From assembly GCA_014155875.1 (NCBI GenBank), contig JACEFZ010017823.1:82501-146500 (forward strand): a DNA stretch of 64,000 nucleotides, given 5' to 3'. Every line of letters begins with the position of its first letter. Positions within the stretch are counted from its first letter, which is position 1. The position numbers were made by a program, and so were the translations under genes. Positions 22,446-34,235 of the stretch are shown here, piece after piece. Origin of the DNA: Cepaea nemoralis. Its lineage: Eukaryota; Mollusca; Gastropoda; Stylommatophora; Helicidae. The notes under the pieces are model-generated. The model was not told the origin of the DNA, did not search any database, and was given only the letters and a program-made list of their open reading frames with translations.

Positions 22446-23394
22446 CAAATGAACAAATCAATCATGCCAATGATGGACCTGTCCTTACCATTATATACAT
22501 AGGTTTGAGGCTTTTACAATTCACCCCATGGAGCTGCAGTTTGTGACTACAGATGCATAAATTGTACAATAATCATTTGATATATAGCTTTACATACATA
22601 TATATAAACATGATAGCACAGCAAATCCACACCAACAAACAGCTCACTTACTTAAATTTGTGAAGAAAATCATAAGTAGTTCAATACAAAGATAAGAATA
22701 AAGTATGTAAAAAAAAAGGCAAGAAAGTTTTGTTAAATTTGTACTTAGGATAACCCAATGAAACCACATTCCCCTTGACCTTAAGATAACCCTCTACCAG
22801 AGTTTCTGATGGGAAAGGTTTGTGTTTTCCGTCACTTAACCTTTCGTCACATCATGGAAAGTTGCCCCCATACAAACACATGTTTTTGTTGGAGATCACA
22901 AGATATGGAGAAGCATGATCACCCACACCATTCAGCAAGGTACTTGTTGACTGTAATGATGTTTCACCATCTCAGTTATCTTCTAATAAACAATCATGAA
23001 AGAACAATAATCACTGTCAATATTTTCCAACACCCAAATCCCTTCTTGTGAAGTAAATAAGAACAATCTTCACTGTTGATATTTTCCAACACTCAAATCC
23101 CTTCTTGTGAAGTAAACAGTCAATCAACATCATTTTGTCCGGCTGGCTTAGGGCACACATTTTTTCATCTTTTTTATTCCATAAATTTCAAAGAAAATCC
23201 AATCACATATTATTTTGTTGTTATTGTGTGCAGGTAGCGGGCATGTTAGTGTAATCACCAAGTTCAATTTATTTGTGTTTCTAACCTTTGACCATAATCA
23301 TTGTTGAACTCTGGTTAAAAACAACAACAAAGCCTACGTGTTGTTATCAACGGTGTGTACATTGATATGTCAGGTACTTCGCTCTACATGATCA

Positions 23395-24480
23395 ATTTGC
23401 ATCATGTTCTATCGATGTTACATCCTATCCTATGTGATATTGTCACACCATGTTCTATGTGATATGGTCACACCATGTTTCTTGTGATATTGTCACACCA
23501 TGTTCTATGCATGTTCTATGTGGTATGGTCACACCATGATTCATGTGATATTGTCACACCATGTTCTATGTGGTATGTTTCATGTGATATTGTCACAGCA
23601 TGTTCTATGTGATATGGTCACACCATGTTTCATGTGATATTGTCACACCATGTTCTATGTGGTATGGTCACATTTGGAATTCATCATGACACCTGGGAGG
23701 CTGCAGCCAGAGACCGAAATTCGTGGCGTGCATCATTACGCAAAGGTGCAGTCATATGTGAGGCAACCAGGACTGCAAGAGCTGTGAAGAAAAGGCAGGA
23801 CAGAAAAACCACTGCAGGAAATCCTCCTCCAGAGACGTCAAGCATTCTTTGCCCACATTGTCAAAGAACATTTCGAGCCAAAATAGGCCTTATCAGCCAT
23901 CTTAGAACCCACGGCTCCACACCTTCAACCCCACTGGATGAAATGAATGGTCATCATCATTCTTGATGGACAAACAACATAACAACATGGTCACACCATG
24001 TTCTATGTGGTATGGTCACACCATGATTCATGTGATATTGTCACACCATGTTCTATGTGGTATGGTCACACCATGTTTCATGTGATATTGTCACACCATG
24101 TTTCATGTGATATTGTCACACCATGTTTCATGTGATATTGTCACAGCATGTTCTATGTGGTATGGTCACACCATGTTCTATGTGGTTTGGTCACACCATG
24201 TTCTATGTGGTATGGTCACACCATGTTTCATGTGATATTGCCACATTCTATGTGATATTGTCACACCATGTTCTATGTGGTATGTGTTTCATGTGATATT
24301 GTCACACCATGTTCTATGTGGTATGGTCACACCATGTTTCATGTGATATTGTCACATTCTATGTGATATTGTCACACCATGTTCTATATGATGTCAAATC
24401 ATGTTCTATGTGATATTGTGGCATCACGTTCTGTGTGATATTGTCACATTCTATGTGATATTGTCACATCCTCTTCTATA
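23395..24480 (+). repeat. 25-bp minisatellite, interrupted by LINE B
   Basis: Units of GTCACACCATGTTCTATGTG plus (A/G)TATG or ATATT alternate irregularly with TTTCATGTG forms. The array is split by the LINE B fragment at 23673-23986 and decays after 24400. Confidence 0.93.
23673..23986 (+). mobile_element. LINE family B, 3'-terminal fragment
   Basis: Matches 36650-36957 closely. It encodes HDTWEAAARDRNSWRASLRK and the C-terminal C2H2 finger (LCPHCQRTF...GLISHLRTHG), then a 3' UTR (GAATGGTCATCATCATTCTT) and a tail of AAC repeats. The 9-mer atggtcaca lies on both sides (23664-23672, 23987-23995), a plausible target-site duplication. It is extremely 5'-truncated. Confidence 0.85.
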
Positions 24481-25384
24481 TAATATTGTAAAATCCTCTT
24501 CTATATGATACTGTAACATCCTCTCCTACTTCATAAAGTTACACCCTCTTTTACATCCTCTTCTATGTGATATTGTTACACAGTAACCAACCCTATTTAT
24601 TCACACTACAATATATTGAGTACATGGCATCTGACAAATATTTTCAGTGATCAAAAGCCACATGTGAGATGGCCGACATCATGCCAGTTACCTTGACTTT
24701 TATTTGTCATTATTTTCCATGATGACCCCTGAGCCACAATAGAGAGAATTGAACCCTGACCACTTTGTTGATAAGCCAAACCATCAACCCACATACCACC
24801 ACGACTTCCTACAGTTCAATAATAAAGAGTCATATTTACAACATAAAACGCTCACAAACATGTGTTCAACAGCCTTACACACACAAGAAACATTATCACA
24901 AGTTGATCAAAAGACATCAAGTCGCAGATCAACTCTGAAGCTGTTTTTTAAAGGCGATTAGTGCAGTGAAGAAGCTTAGAGGTGCAGCATTTTTTTCGGA
25001 CTTCAGCCAAGCTGGTTAGATTTATGATGTGATGTGTTCGGATTTTAACAAGATAAGAACAGTATGGCATACTTCTCCTGACCCTTGGGTAGTGGATTGA
25101 ATGTCTAGCCATCTCGGACAAGGGGGAAAAAACCCAGGAGGACTCTGAGCACACTGGACATGTTAACATGCCTCGGCACCTAAAAATAAAAAAAGCAAAC
25201 CAAATAGGCAGCTGCCAGGCTAAACTTCAAAATCAGATGATCTAAACTTCAAAATTAGACAATCTAAACTTCAGAATTAGAAAATTTAAACTTCAAAATG
25301 AGAAAATCTTAACTGAGACAATCTACCTACAAAAGAATACTAATAGTATCAAGACTAAAGGCAAGAGTACTGAATTCAGTGCAG
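24481..25384. other. Intergenic sequence, SINE-like head and short repeats
   Basis: About 24745-24805 on the minus strand resembles a tRNA-like head (GGTTTGGCTTATCAAC ... CAGGGTTCAATTCTC). 25199-25330 has five units of about 22 bp (TCTAAACTTCAAAATTAGACAA). Nothing else is recognised. Confidence 0.4.
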
Positions 25385-25520
25385 AGAGTTTTACCCTATA
25401 TAGCTCGGTCTCTGTCTGCAGAATGACAAGCCGCCTGCCCAGAACATTGCATAAAGTATGAACTCCATGGCACCAGAGCTAAACCCCCAGTTGTGTCTGG
25501 AAAACCTGAACTCCTAGTCT
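25385..25520 (-). mobile_element. SINE F body fragment
   Basis: Shares 'CTATATAGCTCGGTCTCTGT' and 'ATGAACTCCATGGCACCAG' blocks with 60215-60370 and 62995-63110 (GGCTCGGTCTCTTTCCGC ... CAAACTCTGTAGCTCCAGC). Diverged, without the tRNA-like head. Confidence 0.5.
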
Positions 25521-25529
25521 GAACAATGC

Positions 25530-26110
25530 AGTTCAGAAACTTGAGTTGACTTGAGTTGAGCTAAGAACCGACATCACTGCACTCAGGACATTCCCACACA
25601 TGCTCTGTTCCCTCGTTCAACAGCTAGCGAAGAGTATCACTGCTAATTGTTCCAACTGCCATCTCACTGTATGTTCTCCTGGTCTTCCCTCTCAGTTTTG
25701 AGATTCGCCCAGAACCCCTGCCGATCCCCCACCATATCATTCTTTCTACATATGGGTGCTCAGTCTGTTCCTCCCGCTTTTTCCACCTGGTCCCACAGGC
25801 GCCCAACCACCTCCCTCTTGTTCATAGGTAATCTACCGCCGAGAGGTGCATTCCATGCCAGCCTATCAGCCTGTTCATTCAGCCGCATCCCTATATGGCC
25901 AGGGCAAAAAATCCATACAATTCTCACAATCTGTGAACTCCGAATCGAAGCATGCCATTCAACACAAAACATTCCTTTCTCCACCTTACTAAGCATACTC
26001 TGTGATTCTGTAATATATACAATGTGTGTTGCAGCAGTCTCCTCTAACCATCGGAAGGTTGCTGTGGCTGCCTCCACCTCCATTCTCATGCTGGAGGTTG
26101 TAGATCAGAA
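25530..26110 (-). pseudogene. RNase H domain relic of a retroelement (family E)
   Basis: The minus strand 26089-25760 reads ATATFRWLEETAATHIVYIT, ESQSMLSKVEKG, then FCPGHIGMRLNEQADRLAWN. This is the C-terminal half of an RNase H (ExQS.L, PGHxGxxxNExADxLA). Downstream, in another frame, HVWECPECSDVG resembles the Cys motif after RNase H in such elements. The first RNase H aspartate region (TDGS) is missing. It is homologous to the sequences flanking the 49-bp array at 51400-53990. Confidence 0.75.
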
Positions 26111-26149
26111 ACTAACCTTTGACCGCTGCTTAATGCATGTGTGATTCTA

Positions 26150-26634
26150 CAGGGTGTTTATAAAGTCTCACTACACTTTGTATGTTTAACAATTTTGAAA
26201 AATGGGGTACATGATATTATCAAAAAATGTGCTCCACAGTCCAACGTGAAGCAACATGCAGCGAATGGCTGTCGTCTGCTGGAGTAATTCTTTGCACTCC
26301 AAATAGAATGGTGTTATCTACAGAAGAAAGAATTTTTTTGGTTGAACAAGTATTTCCAAATGGCAGTCGATACATACGGATGGTTGTTCAAAGATTTATA
26401 GCAAGATTTCCTGATAAACAATCTCCTCATCGCAATAGGGTTAGAAATTTGCTGAATAAGTTATAATGAATACTTCATTTGTACTTTCCAGCTTCCTCAA
26501 AACAGTATTAGACCATAGCAGTGACTATTGTAATTAATTTAATGAATTTTTTAGCACAATTTGTGATGACATCATGTACTTAAGTTTTCAAAATTATTCC
26601 AGACAACGTGTAGTGAGACTTTACAAACACCCGG
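26150..26634 (+). mobile_element. Short mariner-like element with TIRs
   Basis: The ends are inverted copies of about 34 bp: CAGGGTGTTTATAAAGTCTC... at 26150 and CCGGGTGTTTGTAAAGTCTC... from 26634 on the minus strand. The element is flanked by TA on both sides, the Tc1/mariner target. Plus-strand 26308-26466 encodes MVLSTEERIFLVEQVFPNGS followed by RYIRMVVQRFIARFPD, like the N-terminal helix-turn-helix (DUF4817-type) of mariner-associated proteins. The DDE domain is absent, so it is non-autonomous. Confidence 0.78.
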
Positions 26635-27905
26635 TAGTATACACGCATATGGATCATGGCAGGTGCTATGGAATACATGCACTGTGCCGAAATTCTCCTT
26701 TATGGGAGGAGACTGATCACTTATGGAGACATCCTTGTGTCATGAAAGTGACCCCTTGACTAAAACCATTAAAGGAGATCAGCTTTTGTATGCTCCTTGC
26801 TCCAGACAGATATAAAACTCACCCACTGGATGCCAGTAATGTTCAGGAGAAGACATAATCAATGTTTAAGACAGTGCTAATTTCATGATTCAACTTTTAC
26901 CCTTATGTTTATTTTAAGTCCAACCAAAATACTACAACACATATAATAGTCATATCACGGATATCAAAAGTCTGCTATGTTTTTATTTAAGACAATATTT
27001 TTCAGTCAAAAAACCCTTGACTTCACAAAAATGTACTATTTGTCAGTCCACAATCTCTATTTTCCAATATGCAATCTCTATTTTAACATACAAAAACATT
27101 TTTTTTTCCACTCCACAATCTCTGACATATTAACAAAGGCATGTACTGTCCCATCCATAATCTCTTCTATATTAACAATCCAGGAACACATTTTTCTCAA
27201 TTCACAATCTCTGAAATATGGAGGATCATTTTCCAACATACAGTCTTTGATCCACTGATCCATGAGAACAAATAACATTATCAAATCCACAATCTCTTCT
27301 TTACAAACATAATTTTTCCCCAATTCACAATCTCTGACATATGGCGACTCATTTTCCAGCATACAATCTTGGATACACCGATCCACAAGGACATGTAATA
27401 CTATCCTATCTACAGCTTCTGCCAAATGAGCATGTATAATATTCTCCAATATGAACTATGTAGCACACTAACAGATAAGAACATAAAACATGTTTCCACC
27501 CAGAATCTTGAAATACCCCAGCCAACAGGTCCACGAATAGCACAAATGAATACAATCATGTAACAGCAACAACATACCCACACAGACCGATGACCCATCC
27601 AAACAACTACTTGCTGATACATGCATGAACTAACATATTGGTCCTTTGACATACATAGGTATAGACATTTCATTTGTATAATTCTATAAACAATGCAAAT
27701 CTGTAGACATTAGAAATCCATAGACATTTGAAATCTCTAGATATCTTACATCTGTAGACATTTTAAACCCATAGGCATTTTAAGTTCATAGACATTTGAA
27801 ATACATAGACATTTGAAATTCATAGACATTTAAAATCCGTAGACGTCTTAAATCTGTAGATATTCTAAATCCGTAGACACCTTAAATCTACAGACATTCC
27901 CAATA
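26635..27905. repeat. Diverged short tandem repeats
   Basis: 26635-26995 shows nothing recognised. 27020-27440 is a diverged array of about 60 bp with recurring CACAATCTCT. 27660-27905 is a 19-20-bp array built on CATAGACATTTGAAATC. Open frames here are repeat-derived. Confidence 0.6.
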
Positions 27906-28262
27906 ACCATGAAGACAGTCTTTCTGGTAAAATAGAAACAACATTCCACCGAACACTGAGCAAGTAACATTTCAGGGGGGACAACCTAGGCACCTCGTAC
28001 ATCACAGTTGTCGGAAGAAGATAAACATACACTTGTGGATACCTTGAAAACGTCTTTAGCAAATTACCACCATCATTTTCTTGTTAGAGTCAACAAACAC
28101 ATTTACAAAACAGTTTCAAAAATAATGATGAGATACATTTCTCCACGGCTTAGCCTTTCGCATCAGTAATTTTGGGTGACAGAAACAAATAACAGAGTTT
28201 TGAAAATACGCCGTTACGGCCTTGCAAATATTCTTAACCGATTCAGTGCCAAAGAATAATAT

Positions 28263-28367
28263 ATCATCAGTAGGTCAGCATGGCTGAATGGATAAGAACG
28301 TGTGTTCTTAAACATCCGGTGTGCTGATGCCGAGGTAAGGGGTTCAACACCTACACCGGACAGTTGG
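28263..28367 (+). mobile_element. tRNA-like SINE head
   Basis: GGTCAGCATGGCTGAATGGA (A-box-like, Leu/Ser-tRNA style TGGCTGAATGG) is followed by AAGGGGTTCAACACCTACAC (B-box-like). The arms do not close into a full cloverleaf and there is no Pol III terminator at the right place, so I call a SINE head, not a tRNA gene. Confidence 0.45.
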
Positions 28368-28545
28368 ACTAAAATGTTGAGCCTGAAGTATTAAGGCCAC
28401 CTGGCTAGTGCAGCCACTGCGAACTGTGCAGGTTAGGTTTCCCTTTTTGCCTCGGCCAGAACAAAATGCACATCTTACTGAGGAATCAAACTCTGATCTC
28501 CCAAAGGAAAACTGCATTCTAGCTATTCGGCCAGCTTCTCCTCGC
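28368..28545 (-). mobile_element. tRNA-derived SINE G
   Basis: The minus strand reads AGAAGCTGGCCGAATAGCTA (A box) and GATCAGAGTTTGATTCCTCA (B box), then a body with ACCTAACCTGCACAGTTCGC and GCACTAGCCAGGTGGCCTTA. The same order and spacing are found at 48940-49118, with the head alone at 41537-41615. Confidence 0.75.
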
Positions 28546-28589
28546 CAAGATAAGTAATTTGTTTTATCTGTCTTATATTGTTTTGTTGT

Positions 28590-28735
28590 CCTTGTTCATT
28601 GATGTAAAATTAAGCTGAGACTTGAATTTGCCTGTATCAGTGTGTGTTTTTCATTTCTTTAAGCTTCCTAGTTGTATTTTCTCATTTTTGTTTGGACTCC
28701 AGTCACAGCTTGACATCCGCGGACATCCCCACACC
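28590..28735 (-). mobile_element. Possible 3' end of retroelement E2
   Basis: TGTGTGTTTTTCATTTCTTT, AAGCTTCC and TTTGTTTGGACTCCAGTCAC align with TGTGTCTTTCCTTTCCTCAA, GCTCTCTGG and TTATTTGGACTCCAGAATCA at 60970-61040. The match is short, so the call is tentative. Confidence 0.4.
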
Positions 28736-28744
28736 CCACATATA

Positions 28745-29075
28745 CTTACTCCATGCAGTTATATTTTGTAATTGAACTGGACAATGCTTAATTCATGCAT
28801 TTATATTTTGTAATAGAACTGGATTATGCTTAATTCATGCAGTTATATTTTGTAATAGAACTGAACAATGCTTAACTCATGCAGTTATATTTTGTTTTAG
28901 AACTGGACTATGCTTAATTCATGCAGTTAAATTATATATTAGAACTGGATTATGTGTACTGCATATCATTATATTTTGTATTAGAACTAGACTATTTGCT
29001 CCATGTTGTGATATGTCATTATATTTGTTTTCATAACTAGACTATACTTGCTTCATGACATTACATTCTGTATTA
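28745..29075 (+). repeat. 43-bp minisatellite, about seven copies
   Basis: Diverged units of CATGCAGTTATATTTTGTAA plus TAGAACTGGACTATGCTTAATT. It ends about 400 bp before the GLG1 stop codon, so it could lie in or just past the 3' UTR. Confidence 0.88.
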
Positions 29076-29489
29076 GAATAGGGTTGCTGCAACTGGTCAT
29101 ATTTTGTATTTGACTGCACTATACATTATGCAGCCATGTTTTTTTTTAAAGCATTAACTTTATAGGATTAATAAACATCGTTTCATGAAGATAATAAGAA
29201 GTTGCTGATAAAGAAGGCGAGGAAGACCAAGTATTCTACAAAACTTAACGGTGCAATTCTGAAACTGTGTCATTGTTTTTGTTTTTAACTCTGATACAAA
29301 AAACACACTGCTGTGATTTTTTTAACACACACACCTGGAACAAAATTGTATGAAAGTCATCTGATCATGATTGCTACAGAACATAATGAGAATATATATT
29401 TGCCAAAAAACACCCTATCACATATTCAAACACTTCCTCATTCAGAAAATTCCACGCTTCTCATTTCACTCTCACTCTGTCAGCCCGTT

Positions 29490-29657
29490 TTATTTGTTCT
29501 TCAACTCTGCTCTAACTCTCTTTGTCACGCGGCCACAGGTAAGTCCCATGATGAAGATGATGCCGACAACTGTAAACAAAATTGCGAAGAAATAGTTGCG
29601 AGCTGGTGAAGACGACATCTGGTCTAGTATTTCTGAGAAACTTTCTGCTGGCGCCAC
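29490..29657 (-). CDS. GLG1: GLG1 terminal exon: transmembrane helix and cytosolic tail
   Basis: After acceptor tgtctgcag the exon reads VAPAESFSEILDQMSSSPAR, a hydrophobic helix (FFAILFTVVGIIFIMGLT) and a short basic tail starting CGRVTKRV and ending ELKNK, then TAA. Its layout is the same as the vertebrate GLG1 C-terminus. The preceding exon ends FAAQ, so the junction is in phase 0. A canonical AATAAA on the minus strand overlaps the stop codon (29494 to 29489), and I see no other in the next 400 bp, so the true 3' end is not resolved. A 5'-truncated LINE C copy lies about 130 bp upstream of the acceptor. Confidence 0.94.
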   Translation of the reverse strand: MAPAESFSEILDQMSSSPARNYFFAILFTVVGIIFIMGLTCGRVTKRVRAELKNK

Positions 29658-29786
29658 CTGCAGACACAACATGAGATTGATAGAAATGTTGGTTAAATGG
29701 CCGTGTGTGTTTTTAAGAAAGCCACAGTGTTATTTTTTTTTAAAGAAGGACATGGTTTTTTTAAGAAGGACATGGTGTTTTTAAGA

Positions 29787-31975
29787 TAGGAGAGAGAAAT
29801 GAAAGAGGATACAAATTCGTAGAGTGGGCTAAAGAAAAGGAAATGATTGTAGGAAACACCTGGTTTAAGCAATACCCTAGAAGATTATGGACATGGAGGA
29901 GTCTTGATAGCAGGATCAGAAACCAGATTGACTACATTCTGATTAGCAGAAGATTTAGAAACGCACTAACAGTAGCAAAAACAGTTCCCAGTGCTGATTG
30001 TTATAGTGACCACAGACTACTCACAGGAACATTGAGGATAAAGCTGAAGAAAGTCAAGTGTATAACAGGAAACACTAAATATGATTTGTGTACATTGAGT
30101 AATGACAAGGAAATACTAAACAAATTTAACATAGAAGTACAGAACAGATTTGATATATTGTCTGATCAAGAGATATTATTCCAGGATGTGAATGATCAAT
30201 GGGAAATGTTAAAGAATTCAATCAGTTTGGCTGCAGACACAACTATTCCAAAATTAAAGAAGGTGGGTCGTAAGAAATGGATGACTGAAGAAATTTTACA
30301 CCTCATGGAAACAAGAAGACTCAACAAAAATAATCCTGCCAAATATGAAGAAATGCACAGACAAGTCAGAATATTATGTAGGAAGGCAAAAGAATCATGG
30401 CTTGAGGAAAAGTGCTTAGAAATTGAAAAACAACACAACAGTCAGAATACCAAATTAGTGCACAAAAGAATTCAGGAACTTACTAATAAAAGAACAAGTA
30501 CATCAACAAGCTGTCTAAAAACTAAAGATGGCAAAATCATAATAGAAAAAGATCAGATTCTACATGTATGGACAGATTATGTGAAAAATCTGTATAATGA
30601 TAACAGAGAGGAACAGCATGATATTAGATTTAATAATGAAGGACCACCAATTTTAAAGATGGAGGTTCAAAATGTTCTTAAGCATATGAAAGCTGGCAAG
30701 GCCCCATGGTGCAGATAACATACAACAGAAATGATTAAAGCTTTAGAAGAATTTGGACTAGAGCAAGTCACCAGTCTGCTGAACACATTATATGATACTG
30801 GAGATATACCTCCTGAATTATGTAACTGCTGTGTGTATGCTGCAAACAGTTATTGAACGTGCTATAGAAGTAAACAAGGATATACATCTTTGCTTTATTG
30901 ACTACACAAAGGCTTTTGATAGAGTTAGACATGTCAGCATGGTGGATATGCTTGCAGATCTACAAATTGATGGGAAAGACATTAGACTTATAAAAAAACA
31001 TATATTGGAAACAACAAGCTGCCATAAGGATTGATAATGAAGTGGGACAATATCAACCTATTAAGAGAGGTGTTAGGCAGAGATGTTTGATGTCTCCAGA
31101 TTTTTTTTCCCTGTACAGTGAAAATATTTTCAGAAATGTAGAAGACATAAATGGAATCAGCATTGGACGACAAAACATAAATAACATTAGATATGCAGAT
31201 GATACAGTATTGATTGCAGACAATGCACAGGATCTGCAACAATTAGTAGACGCGGTTGTTGTCCACAGTGAGCAGCTGGGGTTGGAATTAAATTGTAAGA
31301 ACACACAGGTTATGGTCGTCACTAGGAAGAACGAAGTACCACAATGTAATATACAAGTAAATGGGGATATTCTTCAACAAGTGAATCGGTACAATTATCT
31401 CGGAACAGTCATAACATCTGATGGGAGATGCCTTGAAGAGATTAGAACAAGAATCGCCATGGCGATGGTAGCCTTTATCAAGATGAAAAATATTCTAACC
31501 AATAAAAAAGATGTCAATTGAAACGAGAAAGAGAGTGTTGAGGGGATACATAGAGCCTGTTCTTTTGTATGGATGTGAAACTTGGACAATGTGCAGTCAA
31601 GCTGAAAAACATCTGATGGCTGCAGAAATGTGGTTTCTGAGAAAAATGCAAAGAATACCATGGACAGATAGAAAAACCAATGACCAAGTACTACAGGAGA
31701 CAAATGAAAATCGTAGATTGATTAGAGAAATTAGACGTAGACAGTCAAAATTTTTTGGACATGTTATGAGAAGAAATGGACTGGAGAACTTAGTGACAAC
31801 TGGCAATATCGAGGGGGACAGACCAAGAGGAAGACCAAGAGGAAAATATCTGGATGGCTTGGCCACATGGCATGGACGAGACAGGAACACTGAGCTGATC
31901 CACGACTCTGGTGATCGAGTGAAATGGCGAGTCATGACCGCTCACGCTTTCCGGCATGGCACATGATTGACTGAA
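29787..31975 (+). mobile_element. LINE family C, 5'-truncated copy in GLG1 last intron
   Basis: The copy starts inside the AP endonuclease (RNERGYKFVEWAKEKEMIVG, NQIDYILIS, SDHRLL with the catalytic-type His). It continues through the linker (29843-30718), then RT pieces: LCFIDYTKAFDRV (30792-31034), NNIRYADDTVLIAD (31042-31521), and the C-terminal part (31511-31966) ending FRHGT. Frameshifts occur near 30715, 31000 and 31510. A deletion near 30825 removes RT blocks between PPELCN and the TVIERA segment. The flanking 13-mer ggtgtttttaaga (29774-29786, 31976-31988) is a candidate target duplication. Opposite strand to GLG1. Confidence 0.88.
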
Positions 31976-32049
31976 GGTGTTTTTAAGAAGACTATGGTGT
32001 TCTTAAGAAACTATCATTTGGCCATGGTGTTTTTAAGAAACAATCATTT

Positions 32050-33027
32050 GGCTACCTCCCTTCTCACTGCCATGGATTCCTGTAGAAGCTACCTGCCTTC
32101 TCACTGCCATGGATTTCTGTAGAAGCTACCTCTGCCTTCTCACTGCCATGGATTCCTACAGAAGCTACCTGCCTTCTCAATGCCATCAATTCCTGTAGAA
32201 GCTACTTGGCTTCTCACTGCCATGGATTCCTGTAGAAGCTACCTCTGCCTTCTCACTGCCATGGATTCCTGTAGAAGCTACCTCTGCCTTCTCACTGCCA
32301 TGGATTCCTGTAGAAGCTACCTCTGCCTTCTCACTGCCATGGATTCCTATAGAAGCTACCTCTGCCTTCTCACTGCCATGGATTCCTGTAGAAGCTACTT
32401 GGCTTCTCAATGCCATGGATTCCTACAGAAGCTACCTCTGCCTTCTCACTGCCATGGATTCCTATAGAAGCTACCTCTGCCTTCTCACTGCCATGGATTC
32501 CTGTAGAAGCTACCTCTGCCTTCTCAATGCCATGGATTCCTACAGAAGCTACCTCTGCCTTCTCACTGCCATGGATTCCTATAGAAGCTACCTCTGCCTT
32601 CTCACTGCCATGGATTCCTATAGAAGCTACCTCTGCCTTCTCACTGCCATGGATTCCTATAGAAGCTATCTGCTTTCTCACTGCCATGGATTCCTGTAGA
32701 AGCTACCTCTGCCTTCTCACTGCCATGGATTCCTATAGAAGCTACCTATGCTTTCTCACTGCCATGGATTCCTATAGAAGCTACCTCTGCCTTCTCAATG
32801 CCATGGATTCCTATAGAATCTATATGCCTTCTCACTGCCATGGATTCCTATAGAATCTACCTGCCTTCTCACTGCCATGGATTCCTATAGAAGCTACCTA
32901 TACCTTCTCACTGCCATGGATTCCTATAGAAGCTACCTTTGCCTTCTCACTGCCATGGATTCGTATAGAAGCTACTTTCCTTCTCATTGCCATGGATTCC
33001 TATAGAAACTACCTTTCTCTAATTCTC
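32050..33027 (+). repeat. 39-bp minisatellite, left part
   Basis: About 25 units of CTCACTGCCATGGATTCCTA plus TAGAAGCTACCTCTGCCTT, some shortened to CTACCTGCCTT. Because 39 is a multiple of three, long repeat frames exist on both strands and are not genes. The array continues at 33950-34060. Confidence 0.95.
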
Positions 33028-33949
33028 TGCATAGTGAAATTATGAAGGTGAAAGGCAGCAGGTTAAAAAGAGGACGGTCGTGGATGGGTCAAGCCGAAGA
33101 CATTCTTCAACAGGTGTGTTCACTTGAGGACTTAACCTGGCGAGGAGTGTGTACAAGTGCCAACAGATTTCTGCACATCCTTTTCAGTTTGCATCCAACT
33201 AGATAGAAAATGCAGACAAGAAAATCCGGCTGCTGTGGAGGCTGAAGTACAAGCGTTGATTTTCGAGAATTCGCTAGACGGTGATGCTGTCATCTACACA
33301 GATGGGTCGGTCGTCCGACATGTGAGAAGCTCATGGGCCTTTACAGCTCGGGCCACAGGGAGAATTGTGAAGGAGGACTGGTGCTTTCATTGAAACCACA
33401 AGTAGCCTGACTATGGAAGTCATGGCAGTAAGTAAAGCAATAACATGGCTCGAGACACAGACATTCACTAGGGCATGTTTCCTTAACGACTCAATGAACA
33501 TGATCAAGAGGATAGAGGAGGGGTCGATCTGAAGAGAATGGTTGCTGCCTCTGGAGCGGTCTCGGCTGGCAAAGATTAGTTTCATCTTCATGCCAGGGCA
33601 TGTGGGAGTACAAGGAAATGAGCGGGCTGACAAGCTCGCAGGTGAGGCTACGGTGGAGGGCGGACACGACATGGACCAGGCTGACATTCTGAATGCTCTA
33701 CGAGAAGTAAGACTTTTGCGTGAACCAAGTGATGACTGTGAATCTACAACCATGGCCAGACTGCGAGAACAGCAAATTAAAAGAGGGGTGACCAAACAAG
33801 AACACTATGCAGGAAGCCAAAGAAGATTGATAAACCAACACAGAACTGGTGTCGTTAGCCGCTACACGCTGCGGGATTTGCTGAGGAGGGGATCCGAGCA
33901 CTTATGGACTGAATGGTTCGATGTGCAATGAGTATGATCTGTCAACTAA
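33028..33949 (+). mobile_element. RNase H-bearing retroelement fragment with 15-bp TSD
   Basis: Inserted in the 39-bp array and bounded by ctttctctaattctc on both sides (33013-33027, 33950-33964). It encodes KVKGSRLKRGRSWMGQAEDI, then an RNase H with AVIYTDGSVV (first Asp), EVMAVSKAITWLE (Glu), LNDSMNMIKRIE (Asp) and FMPGHVGVQGNERADKLAG (last Asp). All four active-site positions are visible, but a frameshift near 33390 and a stop near 33530 break the frame. The tail reads INQHRTGVVSRYTLRDLLRR and HLWTEWF. There is no RT, so this is the 3' part of a longer retroelement, probably an RNase H-bearing non-LTR type. Confidence 0.8.
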
Positions 33950-34060
33950 CTTTCTCTAATTCTCACTGCCATGGATTACTATAGAAGCTACCTTTCATCT
34001 AATTCTCACTGCCATGGATTCCTATAGAAGCTACCTGCCTTTTCACTGCCATGGATTCCA
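33950..34060 (+). repeat. 39-bp minisatellite, right part
   Basis: Three further units of the array at 32050-33027, starting with the duplicated 15-mer. 34061-34235 is unassigned. Confidence 0.9.
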
Positions 34061-34235
34061 GCATGGGCGATGTCCACACGTGCAAACACAACAATGTGTT
34101 ATTGCTTAGTCTTTTGTCAAATGGCAGTATGTCCTTCTTTAGGTCCTCATCAACATGTAGTATGTCAGTTGCAGAACATCACTCTCACTGTAGCCTGCTT
34201 GAAATCCTCTCAATTTTCCTCCATTTCCACTGTCT

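Noticed and set aside
28263..28545. Functional tRNA genes suggested by A and B boxes
   Set aside because: No complete cloverleaf with paired acceptor stem. The sequences continue into SINE bodies found elsewhere in the window. The same applies to 15020, 41537, 48940 and 60375-60826.
32180..32853. Overlapping open frames on both strands, up to 147 codons
   Set aside because: Products of the 39-bp array; both strands stay open because the unit lacks stops and preserves frame.
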